A stretch of DNA of 64,000 bases, taken from contig JACKLD010000015.1 of NCBI GenBank assembly GCA_024236095.1, positions 1 through 64,000 of the forward strand, in the 5' to 3' direction. The position numbers and the translations under genes are program-made. Every line of letters starts with the position of its first letter. Position 1 is the first letter of the stretch. The DNA comes from Pseudomonadaceae bacterium (GTDB lineage: Bacteria > Pseudomonadota > Alphaproteobacteria > UBA2136 > UBA6156). Below, in pieces: positions 6,525-15,827 of this stretch. Below the pieces are notes generated by a model, which was given only the letters and a program-made list of their open reading frames with translations, ran no database searches and was not told where the DNA came from.

Positions 6525-9105
6525 TGGCGCCTTCTTCCAGCGGCAGCGGCTCGCCCATGTCGGCCTCCGCGTCAGCCTCGTCGTCACGGCCCAGCATTTC
6601 GGCCGAGAGGCGCGTCACCAGCTTCACCTTGTCGCCGTCGGTGGCGAACAAACGCACACCTTGGGTGTTGCGGCCCATCACCGAGATATCGGCCACGTTC
6701 ATGCGGATAAGCTGCCCGCCCTCGGTGGCGATCATGATCTGGTCGTCCAGCGTCACCGGCATGGCGCACACCACCTGCCCGTTGCGGTTGGTGGTTTGGA
6801 TGGAGATGACCCCCATGGTGCCACGGCCCTTCTGCGGATAATCATCGGCAGGGGTCAGCTTGCCGTAGCCGTTGGCGGTCACGGTCAACACGTGGCTCTC
6901 GGTGGTCAGCAGGTGCATGGCCATGACGGCATCACCCTTCTTCAGGTTCATCCCTTTCACACCCACGCTGGTGCGGCTGGCGATGGGACGAAGCTCGTCC
7001 TCGCCCGCGCCGAAGCGCACGGCCTGGCCATTCTGGCTGCTCATCAGCACGCTGGCAGGCATGCCGCGCAGCAGGTGCACGTTCATCAATTGATCGCCAT
7101 CGTTCAGCCCCATGCCGTAAATGCCGCTGCTGCGCACGTTGGCGTAGGCGGTCAGCGGGGTCTTGCGGATCATCCCGCCCTTGGTGGCGAACATCAGGAA
7201 CTGGCCCTGCCATGTGGCTTCGTCGCGGGGCAGCGGTTCCACCGCCGCCACCATTTCATCCTTGGCCAACGGCAGCAGGTTGACGAACGCCTTGCCCCGG
7301 CTGGTGGCACTGGCCTGCGGAATTTCATAAATCTTCAGCTTGAAGACATTGCCGAGGTTGGTAAAGAACAACACCGGATCATGCGTGTTGCACACGAACA
7401 GCGCCGACATGCTTTCGTTCTCACGCAAGGATGCCGCCGCCTTGCCCTTGCCGCCACGGCGCTGGGCGCGGAAGGTGGCCAACGGCACGCGCTTGACATA
7501 ACCATCGCTGCTGATGGTCACCACCACGTCTTCCGGCTGGATAAGGTCTTCCAGGTTCATGTCGCCCGCCGCATCGGTCATCTCGGTCATGCGCGGGGTG
7601 GCGAATTGTTCCTTCACCTCGATCAGCTCGTCCTTGATGACCTTCAGCAGCACGGCGCGGTCGGAAAGAATATCCAGCAGGCCACGGATGGTCTCGGCAA
7701 TCTCCCCGGCTTCGGCGACAATCTTGTCACGCTCCAAGCCGGTCAGGCGGTGCAGCCGCAAGTCCAGAATGGCCTGTGCCTGGGTTTGCGAAAGGCTGTA
7801 TTCGGCCTTGCCGGTCACTTCGCCCAGCAGTTCCAGCAACACCTGCACGGCATCGGCTTTCCAGCGGCGGGCCATCAGTTGCTCGCGGGCAGTGTTGGGG
7901 TCGGGGGCGCCCCGCACGATGGCGATGACCTCGTCGATATTGGCCACGGCAATCGCCAAACCCACCAAAATGTGGGCACGGTCACGGGCCTTGCCCAAAC
8001 GGAAGCGTGTGCGGCGGGTCACCACGTCTTCACGGTGGGCGACAAAGCAGCGCAGGATTTCAGGGATACCGTACAAACGCGGCAGGCCTTTATCGAGCAC
8101 CACCATGTTGTAACTGAAGCTGGTTTGCAGTTGGGTGTGCTTGTACAGCTGGTTTAAAATCACGTCGGCATTGGCGCCGCGCTTGAGCTCGATGACAATG
8201 CGTACGCCGGTGCGGTCGGATTCATCGCGCAGGTCGGCAATATCTTCCACCACCTTGTTTTTCACCAGGTCGGCAATGCTTTCCACCAGTTTGCTTTTGT
8301 TGACCTGATAAGGAATCTCATCCACCACGATGACCGGCTTGCTGGACGCTTCATCCTCAATATGCGTCTTGGCGCGCATCATCACGCTGCCGCGCCCGCT
8401 GGCAAAGGCGTCGACAAAGCCCTTGCGGCCCATGATCATCCCGCCGGTGGGGAAGTCGGGCCCTTGGATGATGTCCAGCAGGCTGGCGCCGTCAGCGGCA
8501 GGGTTGTCGATCAAGTGCAGGCAGCCGTCGATAATTTCGCCAAGGTTATGGGGCGGAATGTTGGTGGCCATCCCTACCGCAATCCCGCCGCTGCCGTTGA
8601 CCAGCAGGTTGGGGATACGGGTGGGCAGCACCGTGGGTTCGTTTTCCTGACCGTCATAGTTGGGGCGGAAGTCCACCGTGCCCTCATCCAAATCGGCCAA
8701 CATGGTGCTACCCGCACGGGAAAGGCGGATTTCCGTATAACGCATGGCAGCAGGGCTGTCGCCGTCCATGCTGCCGAAGTTCCCTTGCCCGTCTTCCAGC
8801 GGCAGGCGAAGGGAGAAATCTTGCGCCATGCGCACCAGCGCCTCATACACCGCGCTGTCACCATGGGGGTGATATTTACCGATGACGTCACCGACCACAC
8901 GGGCCGATTTCTTGTAGGCACGGTTCCACTCGTTGCCCATTTCCCGCTGGGCGAACAAAATGCGCCGGTGCACGGGCTTCAAGCCGTCGCGCACGTCGGG
9001 CAGCGCCCGCGCCACAATCACGCTCATGGCGTAATCGAGGTAACTTTTCTGCATTTCCTCTTCAATGGTAATGGGTTGGATGGTGCTGCCCAGCAATTCG
9101 GCCAT
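6502..9105 (-). CDS. gyrA: DNA gyrase subunit A
   Basis: 867 aa. The breakage-reunion domain (about 1-490) contains the catalytic tyrosine in AAMRYTEIRLSRAG. The quinolone-resistance region reads HPHGDSAVYEALVRMAQ, with Ser at the E. coli 83 position and Glu at the 87 position. Glu there is common in other bacteria, so resistance should not be inferred. The C-terminal beta-pinwheel carries the GyrA box AQRRGGKGKAA, which separates it from ParC. It forms A2B2 gyrase with GyrB, encoded elsewhere. Confidence 0.97.
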   Translation of the reverse strand: MAELLGSTIQPITIEEEMQKSYLDYAMSVIVARALPDVRDGLKPVHRRILFAQREMGNEWNRAYKKSARVVGDVIGKYHPHGDSAVYEALVRMAQDFSLRLPLEDGQGNFGSMDGDSPAAMRYTEIRLSRAGSTMLADLDEGTVDFRPNYDGQENEPTVLPTRIPNLLVNGSGGIAVGMATNIPPHNLGEIIDGCLHLIDNPAADGASLLDIIQGPDFPTGGMIMGRKGFVDAFASGRGSVMMRAKTHIEDEASSKPVIVVDEIPYQVNKSKLVESIADLVKNKVVEDIADLRDESDRTGVRIVIELKRGANADVILNQLYKHTQLQTSFSYNMVVLDKGLPRLYGIPEILRCFVAHREDVVTRRTRFRLGKARDRAHILVGLAIAVANIDEVIAIVRGAPDPNTAREQLMARRWKADAVQVLLELLGEVTGKAEYSLSQTQAQAILDLRLHRLTGLERDKIVAEAGEIAETIRGLLDILSDRAVLLKVIKDELIEVKEQFATPRMTEMTDAAGDMNLEDLIQPEDVVVTISSDGYVKRVPLATFRAQRRGGKGKAAASLRENESMSALFVCNTHDPVLFFTNLGNVFKLKIYEIPQASATSRGKAFVNLLPLAKDEMVAAVEPLPRDEATWQGQFLMFATKGGMIRKTPLTAYANVRSSGIYGMGLNDGDQLMNVHLLRGMPASVLMSSQNGQAVRFGAGEDELRPIASRTSVGVKGMNLKKGDAVMAMHLLTTESHVLTVTANGYGKLTPADDYPQKGRGTMGVISIQTTNRNGQVVCAMPVTLDDQIMIATEGGQLIRMNVADISVMGRNTQGVRLFATDGDKVKLVTRLSAEMLGRDDEADAEADMGEPLPLEEGANGDDVQA

Positions 9106-9328
9106 GGGGATATCTACCTACTTGATGTTTCTCTCTCACAAAACTGCCAAAACCTAGCAGAAAACCGCGCCAAACGCCAGCATATCTGACGCCAAAACGG
9201 GCAATGTCACAGGCAAGGCCAATCAATTGAAATCTAACGCGAGGGCTGAATGCTCTCCCAATTGCGGACAACCTCATGCAACCGATTCACAACCCAGGCC
9301 CTTTCCACCCGCGCATCCTTCAGGGCAG
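9106..9328. other. Intergenic stretch upstream of gyrA
   Basis: No reading frame with coding character and no RNA gene is seen. It presumably holds the gyrA promoter, but no clear hexamers stand out. It ends at the inverted-repeat element that starts at 9329; together with the DNA up to 9488 the gene-free gap is about 380 nt. Confidence 0.5.
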
Positions 9329-9465
9329 ATATAGCCAGTTTCACAATTTCTTATACACACGCGTCATTCCCGCGAAAGCGGGAATCCAGCTTGTCTGGAA
9401 CAACGCTCGCGTAATCCAGCTTTGTTTATCAAGAACTGTATAAGAAATTGTGAAACTGGCTATAT
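9329..9465. repeat. 137-nt repeat element with perfect 29-bp terminal inverted repeats
   Basis: The arms 9329-9357 and 9437-9465 are perfect reverse complements over 29 nt (left arm begins ATATAGCCAGTTTCACAATT). The 79-nt interior holds a REP-like hairpin ATTCCCGCGAAAGCGGGAAT, then CCAGCTTGTCTGG and a tail. About 58 nt of the interior recurs with two mismatches at 36614-36671, where the flanking inverted repeat has a different sequence. It may be a MITE-like element or a structured RNA. There is no transposase nearby. Confidence 0.75.
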
Positions 9466-9488
9466 TGCAAGAAACACAGAAGCCACCG

Positions 9489-9737
9489 TTAGAATTCAAC
9501 GCCCGGAACAAGATTGAGATCGCTGCAGGCAACGCGCCGCATTGAGTAGCCATCTACCTTTTCTAGGCTGATATTGTTCACCTGCTTCCACGAATCGGGG
9601 TCCAAACAGCGGTCGACAGGCCCCTCGTATTTTCTAATATTCGACAGGCCGGTCGCCGAGCTCTCTGCTACGGCGACACTGACCGGTCGCCCCCCGAGCT
9701 TCTCAGTATACATAACAACGACTTGCTCTCGCCCCAT
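9489..9737 (-). CDS. Small protein of unknown function
   Basis: 82 aa, not recognised. GGGGAG lies about 8 nt before the ATG, which favours a real gene. The sequence is soluble with no signal or membrane segment; it contains MYTEKLGGRPVSVAVAES and ends DLNLVPGVEF. It lies alone between the repeat element and mgtE, 32 nt from the mgtE stop. It looks like an accessory gene. Confidence 0.45.
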   Translation of the reverse strand: MGREQVVVMYTEKLGGRPVSVAVAESSATGLSNIRKYEGPVDRCLDPDSWKQVNNISLEKVDGYSMRRVACSDLNLVPGVEF

Positions 9738-9769
9738 TGTCCGCTCTCCCCTTATATGTAAAAGACATA

Positions 9770-11161
9770 CTATAAAAGCAACAAGGTCGCCAATCCCAAA
9801 AACACAAAGAACCCGCCCACATCGGTGATGGTGGTGGTCAACACGCCGGTGGAGATGGCCGGGTCATACCCTGCCCGTTTCAACATCATCGGCACAAAGT
9901 AGCCGCCCAGCGCCGCAAACAGGTGGTTGGCCACGGTGGCCACGGCAATCACCAACGCCAGCATCGGCTGGCCATACAGCAGCCAGCAGCCCAAGGCCAT
10001 CAACAGCGCCAGCAAGGTGCCCACGTAGCCGCCGGAGAGAAACTCCTTCTTCAACAATTCCACCGCGTTCTGGCGGGTAATCTGCCCCAACGCCAACGCA
10101 CGGATAATCACCGTCTGCGTTTGCGTGGTCGCATTGCCGCCCATGCTGGCGACAATCGGCATCAGCACCGCCAGCGTGGTCAACTTGGCGATGCTGTCTT
10201 CAAACAACGCAATCACCGCCGAGGCCGCCACGGCGGTCAGCAGGTTGATACCCAGCCACGGCAGGCGCTGGCGCGCGGTGGTCAGCACCGGCGCGAACAA
10301 GTCTTCCGCCTCGTTCAACCCCACCGCCCGGGCCTGTTGGCGGGCGGTGTCTTCCAGCACCACGTCCAAAATGTCGTCGATGGTAATGCGCCCGAGCAGC
10401 TGGCCGCGTTTGTTCACCACCGCCAAATTGTGGATGTCGTATTTTTCAAAGATGCTCACAATCTCGGTGTGCGGCTGTTCCGGCAGTGCGAACAATGGGT
10501 CGGGGCGCATCACGTCTTGAAGCTTGGCCTCGAACGGCACCCGCACGATGCGCGAAATGGAAACCGTGCCCAACAGCTTGCGCTGCGGCGTCACCACAAA
10601 GATGGTGCCCGGTTTTACCGGCATTTCGGCCTCGTTCTTGCGAATGAATTCCAGCGTCTCGCCCACGGTCTGGGTGGGCGGCGCGGTCAGCACCTCCAGC
10701 TGCATCAGGCCGCCTGCGGTGTCTTCATCGTAGTGCAGCAGGCGCTTGTGCTGGTAGTCGGCCAGATAGTCTTCCCCCTCGCCTTCCTCGTGCTCGGGGA
10801 TCATCTCGTCAATCGAGCGCGCCACGTCGGCAGCGTCGTCGCTTTCCAGTTCCTCCAGAGCGCCTTTCAGGTCGGCGGGATTCAACAGTTGCAAAACGTG
10901 TTCGCGCACGCCTTCTTCCAGTTCGGCAATCACGTCGCCCATGCGCTCGAAGGGAATGTGCCCGAGCACGATCTGGCGCTTGTCACGCGGCAGGCGCTCG
11001 ATGATGTCGGCGATATCGGCCTCGTGCAGGTTGCCCAGCAGGCCGTCGAGGTCTGTCGGTGAGTGCTCGATGGCGTCCAACACCGACTCGAAAAACGCCT
11101 CGCTAAACCCCCGGATGGTGGTCTCGTCAGCGGGGATGACGGGCGCCTTTTTGCGGATCAT
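9770..11161 (-). CDS. mgtE: MgtE-type magnesium transporter
   Basis: 463 aa. It has the cytoplasmic N domain (about 20-140, with repeated LPRDKRQIVLGHIPFERMGD-type helices), a CBS pair (about 150-280, ending GRITIDDILDVV) and the five-helix membrane domain (about 295-463). The membrane domain has the conserved MPIVASMGGNATTQTQTVIIR pore motif. In this family, Mg2+ binding to the N and CBS domains closes the channel when cytoplasmic Mg2+ is high. Stand-alone gene. Confidence 0.96.
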   Translation of the reverse strand: MIRKKAPVIPADETTIRGFSEAFFESVLDAIEHSPTDLDGLLGNLHEADIADIIERLPRDKRQIVLGHIPFERMGDVIAELEEGVREHVLQLLNPADLKGALEELESDDAADVARSIDEMIPEHEEGEGEDYLADYQHKRLLHYDEDTAGGLMQLEVLTAPPTQTVGETLEFIRKNEAEMPVKPGTIFVVTPQRKLLGTVSISRIVRVPFEAKLQDVMRPDPLFALPEQPHTEIVSIFEKYDIHNLAVVNKRGQLLGRITIDDILDVVLEDTARQQARAVGLNEAEDLFAPVLTTARQRLPWLGINLLTAVAASAVIALFEDSIAKLTTLAVLMPIVASMGGNATTQTQTVIIRALALGQITRQNAVELLKKEFLSGGYVGTLLALLMALGCWLLYGQPMLALVIAVATVANHLFAALGGYFVPMMLKRAGYDPAISTGVLTTTITDVGGFFVFLGLATLLLL

Positions 11162-11305
11162 GCCTTATGTGTAGGCGATGCGCCGCAAGGTGCGCAAGCC
11201 CCGCACGGACTTTCATGCAAACTCTTTTCCACCTGTGGCGGAAAGGCCAGTCCGGATCTGCAGCCATGGCGGGAGACCGCTTCGCCTGTGCCCCGCAATG
11301 ACGAC

Positions 11306-13606
11306 TCAGGCCTCGGCCACCGCCAGCGCACTCATGTTGATGATACGGCGCACCGGCGCATCGAGGCTGAGGATATGCACGGGTTTCTTCATGCCCATCA
11401 GCATCGGGCCCACGTATTCGGCCTCGGGCACCACCATGCGGAACAGATTGAAGGCGATACTGGCGCTGTCCACATCGGGGAACAGCAGCACGTTGGCCGG
11501 CGCCTTCAGCGTGCTGGCGGGAAAGATGCGTTGCATCACCTCCATGCTGAGCGCGGTATCGGCCTGCATCTCCCCCTCCACTTCCAACTCGGGGTGGTGT
11601 TGGCGGATCAGCGCCAAGGCTTCGCGCATTTTCACCGCGGCAGCATGGTTGGCGGCGCCGAAGTTGCTGTACGACAGCAAGCCCAACCGGGGCGTCACGC
11701 CGAACTTGGCCACGTGCTTGGCCGCCAACGCGGCCATATTGCACAGCTGGTGGGGGTTGGGAGATACCTGCACGTGGGTATCGGCCATGAACAGCAGCTG
11801 ATCCTTGCCCATCACCAAGTTGAGCGCGTAGATGTTGGAGATATCGGCATCATCGTTGATCAACCGCGCCGCCACCGGCAAAAAGCGGTAAAAGCGACCG
11901 GAAACCCCCGCCACCAGCGCGTCGGCCAAGCCATTACGCACCATCATGCAACCGTAGGTCATCCAGCGGCTGCGCATGTGGGTGGCGGCTTCGGCCAAAC
12001 TTACCCCTTCACGGGCGCGCAAACCATAATACTCCTGCACAAAGGCTTGCTGCTGCTCGGTCTCTTGCTGGGGGTTGATCAGGGTGTAGTCCTTGCCTTC
12101 TTCCATCGAGAGACCCAGCTCCTTCACCAGCGGCTCCACAATGCTGGTCCGCCCCAGAATGATCGGGTGTGCAATCCCCTCCTCGATGACACCTTGAGCG
12201 GTTTGCAAGATGCGCGGGTCTTCACCTTCCGGGTAGACAATGCGGCGGGCCTTGGCGGCATGGCGCTGGCGGGCGTTGGAGTAAATCTGGCGCATGATGC
12301 GGAACGACTGGTCGACCATGTCGCGCAGGCTGGCGGCATAGGCGGGCAAGTCGTCAACCGGGCGGCTGGCCACGCCACTGTCCATCGCCGCCTTGGCCAC
12401 GGCGGGGGCAATGGTGGAGAGCAACCGCGCATCGAACGGCTTGGGAATCAGGTACTCCGGCCCGAATTTCAGTTTGTGGCCCTTGTAGGCCTTGGCCAGG
12501 CCCGGCTCGGCGTCCTTGCGCGCCAATGCGGCCAAGGCTTCGGCCGCTGCCAGCTTCATCTCGGTGTTGAAGGTGGTGGCGCCGCAATCCAGCGCGCCTC
12601 GGAATAGGTAGGGGAACCCCAGCACGTTGTTGATCTGGTTGGGGAAATCGCTACGTCCGGTGCCGATGATGGCATCCGGCCGCGCCTTACGGGCAAGGTC
12701 GGGCATAATCTCCGGCGTAGGGTTGGCCATGGCGAAAACGATCGGGCTCTCGGCCATGCCTTTCAGCATCTCCGGCTTCAAGACCCCGCCGGCGGAAAGC
12801 CCCACGAACACATCGGCCCCCACCAGTGCCTCGGCCAGGGTGCGCGCCTTGGTCTTGTGGGCGAAGGGCTGGTGGCTTTCATGCAGGTCATCGCGACCGG
12901 CATGGATAACCCCCTTCACATCTACCAGCGTGATGTGCTTGCGCGGCACGCCGTAGTCGGCCAGCAGATTCATGCAGGCCAAGCCGGCCGCCCCGGCGCC
13001 GACACAGACAATGCGTACGTCCTTGCGGTCTTTCCCTGCCACCTTGATGGCATTGATGAACGCCGCCGCCACGATGATTGCGGTGCCGTGCTGGTCGTCG
13101 TGCAGTACGGGAATATCCAGTTTCTCGCGCAATTGCTTTTCAATGTAAAAACATTCCGGCGCCTTGATGTCTTCCAGATTGATGCCGCCAAAAGTGGGCG
13201 CCAGCCTCACCACGGTATCCACAAAGGCATCGGGGTCGTTCTCGGCCAATTCAAGGTCGAAGACGTCGATGCCGGCAAATTTCTTGAAGAGCACCGCCTT
13301 GCCTTCCATCACCGGCTTGGCGGCCAGCGGGCCGATATTGCCCAGCCCCAGCACGGCGGTGCCGTTGGTGACCACCGCCACCAGATTGGCCTTGCTGGTG
13401 TAGCGGTTGGCGGCGGCAGGGTGGGCGGCAATGGTCTCGCACACCTCGGCCACACCGGGAGTGTAGCCCAAACTCAGGTCGGCCTGCGTGGTGAGCGACT
13501 TGGTGGAGACAACCTCGATCTTCCCGGCGCGGGGAGCGGCATGATAGCGCAGGGCGTCGGATTCTTCGGCAGGAATCTCAAAAATTGCAGCGGTCTTCTT
13601 GGCCAT
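11306..13606 (-). CDS. maeB: NADP-type malic enzyme with phosphotransacetylase-like C-terminus
   Basis: 766 aa, the length of the large bacterial MaeB type. The N-terminal malic domain (about 10-155) starts with SLGYTPGVAEVC. The Rossmann domain (about 160-400) contains VCVGAGAAGLACMNLLADYG. The C-terminal third (about 425-766) is a phosphotransacetylase-like domain with RIVYPEGEDPRILQTAQ. It converts malate to pyruvate plus CO2. In the family the C-terminal domain is non-catalytic and regulatory. Single gene. Confidence 0.95.
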   Translation of the reverse strand: MAKKTAAIFEIPAEESDALRYHAAPRAGKIEVVSTKSLTTQADLSLGYTPGVAEVCETIAAHPAAANRYTSKANLVAVVTNGTAVLGLGNIGPLAAKPVMEGKAVLFKKFAGIDVFDLELAENDPDAFVDTVVRLAPTFGGINLEDIKAPECFYIEKQLREKLDIPVLHDDQHGTAIIVAAAFINAIKVAGKDRKDVRIVCVGAGAAGLACMNLLADYGVPRKHITLVDVKGVIHAGRDDLHESHQPFAHKTKARTLAEALVGADVFVGLSAGGVLKPEMLKGMAESPIVFAMANPTPEIMPDLARKARPDAIIGTGRSDFPNQINNVLGFPYLFRGALDCGATTFNTEMKLAAAEALAALARKDAEPGLAKAYKGHKLKFGPEYLIPKPFDARLLSTIAPAVAKAAMDSGVASRPVDDLPAYAASLRDMVDQSFRIMRQIYSNARQRHAAKARRIVYPEGEDPRILQTAQGVIEEGIAHPIILGRTSIVEPLVKELGLSMEEGKDYTLINPQQETEQQQAFVQEYYGLRAREGVSLAEAATHMRSRWMTYGCMMVRNGLADALVAGVSGRFYRFLPVAARLINDDADISNIYALNLVMGKDQLLFMADTHVQVSPNPHQLCNMAALAAKHVAKFGVTPRLGLLSYSNFGAANHAAAVKMREALALIRQHHPELEVEGEMQADTALSMEVMQRIFPASTLKAPANVLLFPDVDSASIAFNLFRMVVPEAEYVGPMLMGMKKPVHILSLDAPVRRIINMSALAVAEA

Positions 13607-13777
13607 GGCGCGTCATCTTCTCTTGTTCGGCACCGATATACGCTCCCTATACGGCAAATGCCAGCCTTTGACGTGATTTTTGGCAGCCTCCTTCGTCATT
13701 GAAACCGTGTTTTCCTTGTGCCCATGGTATGGCCACACGAGATTGCTCCGCCTACGGCTCGCAACGACGAAAGGCAC

Positions 13778-15142
13778 CTACTGCAACATGGAAAGAGGAT
13801 TCACCGCACGGGCGTTCTTCCGCACCTCGAAGTGCAGTTGCGGTTCCTTCACATTGCCGGTGTTGCCGGAAAGCGCGATGGTCTGGCCCTTCTTCACTTT
13901 TTCGCCCTTGGTGACCAGCAGGGCGTTGTTGTGGGCATACGCCGTCACCACGCCGTTACTGTGGCGGATAAGCACAAGGTTGCCATAGGTTTTCAGCGAG
14001 TTCCCCGCAAACACCACGGTGCCGCCATCGGCCGCCACCACCGGAGAATTGGCGGGGGTCTTAATGCTGATACCGGTGTTGTTCACGCCCGCACCTTCGC
14101 TGCCGTAGCTTTTCACAACCTTGCCCTTCACCGGCCAAGCAAGGCCTTTGCTGCGGGCGGCTTCGGCGTCAATCTTGCCCTTGTAGGCGCTCAGGTTGGG
14201 GGGGCTGCTTTTGACCACTTTCGACCCGGCGGCCTTGGGGGTTGCCCCTGCCACCGGAATGGTCAGGCGGGTGCCCGCCTTCAGGTCTTGCGGGTTTTCA
14301 AGGTCGTTGACGTTCATGATGTCCAGCACCGAAACCCCGTAACGGCTGGCGATGCGGTAGACGGTATCACCGGGCATTACGCTGTAGGTGGTGCCCTCGG
14401 CCACGCTGCCATCCACCTTCATCACGCGTGAGACATCACGGGCCTTGGGGCCCGCGGCCGGCTCAATATCCGCAACGTTGGCCGCCGCCAGCTGCGGAGC
14501 GGGCTGGCTTGCCACCACGGTTTTGTTGGTCAGGCTATAACGGGTGCCGCTGGGGCCGGTGACCACGGTGGTTTTGGTGACCACCGGCTCCACCGCCGCC
14601 ACTTCGGGCCCGACAGCCGCTTCTTCAACGGCTGCAGGCGTGTGGGTGCCCAGTGCGGCCATTTTGGCGTTCACCGTCTCCGGCGTGGCAAAACGCCCAG
14701 CCCCGGCGGGGATCATCAAGTGCATGCCTTCCTTGATTTGGGTCACGTTGTCCAGCTTGTTGGCGGCCAAGATGGCGGGGGTGCTGGTATCGAACTGACG
14801 TGCCAGCCGGTATGCGGTATCGCCGCGCTGCACCGTATAGCTGTGCCAACCCTTGGCCTTGCTTTTGCCCTCGGTCAGATCGCCGATGATGCTGGGCGGC
14901 GGCAAACTGACTTCCGGTGCCGACGTTGGCACCATGATCTTGGCGGTGGTCACGCTTTTGGGTGTGGTGTTGTAGGTCAGCTGGGGTTGCGGGCCGGCGG
15001 CGGGCTCGATGGTATCAAAGGCCTGCGCCCCGGCCATCTGCTGGTCAGTCACCTGGCCATAGCCGCCAATCACCGGCGCCGGACGCTGGCTGGCACACCC
15101 TGCGACCACGGCGGCCACTGCAACCATCGTCCAAACCTTCAT
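13778..15142 (-). CDS. nlpD: NlpD-like lipoprotein: two LysM domains and a degenerate LytM/M23 domain
   Basis: 454 aa from MKVWTMVA; GGAGG lies 7 nt upstream, so this ATG is preferred over one five codons earlier. A lipobox-like VVAGCAS is present at about residue 16. LysM domains lie near 88-135 (YTVQRGDTAYRLARQFD) and near 245-290 (YSVMPGDTVYRIASRYG). The C-terminal LytM fold (about 345-454) has GVNNTGISIKTPA where active peptidases have a metal-binding His and Asp, and QLHFEVR in place of HLHFE. It therefore resembles NlpD/EnvC, which activate cell-division amidases rather than cutting peptidoglycan. The pcm-nlpD neighbourhood supports this. Confidence 0.85.
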   Translation of the reverse strand: MKVWTMVAVAAVVAGCASQRPAPVIGGYGQVTDQQMAGAQAFDTIEPAAGPQPQLTYNTTPKSVTTAKIMVPTSAPEVSLPPPSIIGDLTEGKSKAKGWHSYTVQRGDTAYRLARQFDTSTPAILAANKLDNVTQIKEGMHLMIPAGAGRFATPETVNAKMAALGTHTPAAVEEAAVGPEVAAVEPVVTKTTVVTGPSGTRYSLTNKTVVASQPAPQLAAANVADIEPAAGPKARDVSRVMKVDGSVAEGTTYSVMPGDTVYRIASRYGVSVLDIMNVNDLENPQDLKAGTRLTIPVAGATPKAAGSKVVKSSPPNLSAYKGKIDAEAARSKGLAWPVKGKVVKSYGSEGAGVNNTGISIKTPANSPVVAADGGTVVFAGNSLKTYGNLVLIRHSNGVVTAYAHNNALLVTKGEKVKKGQTIALSGNTGNVKEPQLHFEVRKNARAVNPLSMLQ

Positions 15143-15146
15143 GCCG

Positions 15147-15737
15147 CTACCCTCCATATGTTGCTACATATTTAAGCAGAGACAGCGTCAACATCAACCC
15201 CAAGGCGGCAAAAATCGACACAACGTAAAGCCCCCGCCGCATCCATGCCACAGCCTGCGGCCCATGGCGCCATACCATCCATGCCACAAAGAACATCCGC
15301 GCGCCCCGCGCAATCAGCGTGGCAACCACAAACTGGCCGACACTGGTGCCCAGATAGCCGCCAACCAAGGCAAATAGGCCGAACGGCAAAGGCGAAGCCC
15401 CCGCCGCCAGCCACACAATCACATCATAACTCTCGGCCCAGCGTGAGAGGTCGGCATACACGCGCGGCATCCCCAAGTGGCCGAACAAGGCCCACAAAAG
15501 GTAACCCATCAAAAACGCTGCCACTGCGCCCAACCAACTGCCCGCCGTGGCGATGCTGGCATAGCGCCATGCCTTGTCGCCACGCAGGGCCGACATGGGC
15601 GCCAGCAGCCACCAACCTTGCCACGGCCAACCGGCACTTTCCGCCGCCGCCACGGCAGCCAGCATGGTTTCAGCTTCCGGCTGCATGGCATAGGCACTTA
15701 TGCGCCGTTCATCCTTGGCGGAGCCCCACAACATCAT
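15147..15737 (-). CDS. YqaA/VTT-like membrane protein
   Basis: About 196 aa from the ATG pair at 15737; a TTG seven codons further up keeps the frame open, so the start is uncertain. There are at least three hydrophobic segments (YASIATAGSWLGAVAAFLMG, VIVWLAAGASPLPFGLFALV and a C-terminal helix). The arrangement, with a Gly/Pro-rich ASPLPFG loop, resembles small YqaA-type proteins related to the DedA/VTT family. Function is unknown; VTT proteins are linked to lipid or small-molecule flipping. It ends 4 nt before nlpD. Confidence 0.65.
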   Translation of the reverse strand: MMLWGSAKDERRISAYAMQPEAETMLAAVAAAESAGWPWQGWWLLAPMSALRGDKAWRYASIATAGSWLGAVAAFLMGYLLWALFGHLGMPRVYADLSRWAESYDVIVWLAAGASPLPFGLFALVGGYLGTSVGQFVVATLIARGARMFFVAWMVWRHGPQAVAWMRRGLYVVSIFAALGLMLTLSLLKYVATYGG

Positions 15738-15827
15738 GCCCCTATGTATACCAGACAACGGCCAATCTCAAGCTTCATCAAGAACTCGCGCCGCGCCACT
15801 GCGTTATGCGGGCAACAGCCTCAGCCA

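Noticed and set aside
6502..9105. Quinolone-resistance mutation in gyrA (Glu at the position of E. coli Asp87)
   Set aside because: Ser at position 83 is intact, and Glu at 87 can be the native residue in other lineages; no resistance claim is justified.
13778..15142. Active M23 endopeptidase
   Set aside because: The metal-binding His/Asp of the first motif and the first His of HLHFE are missing; an NlpD-type amidase activator fits better.
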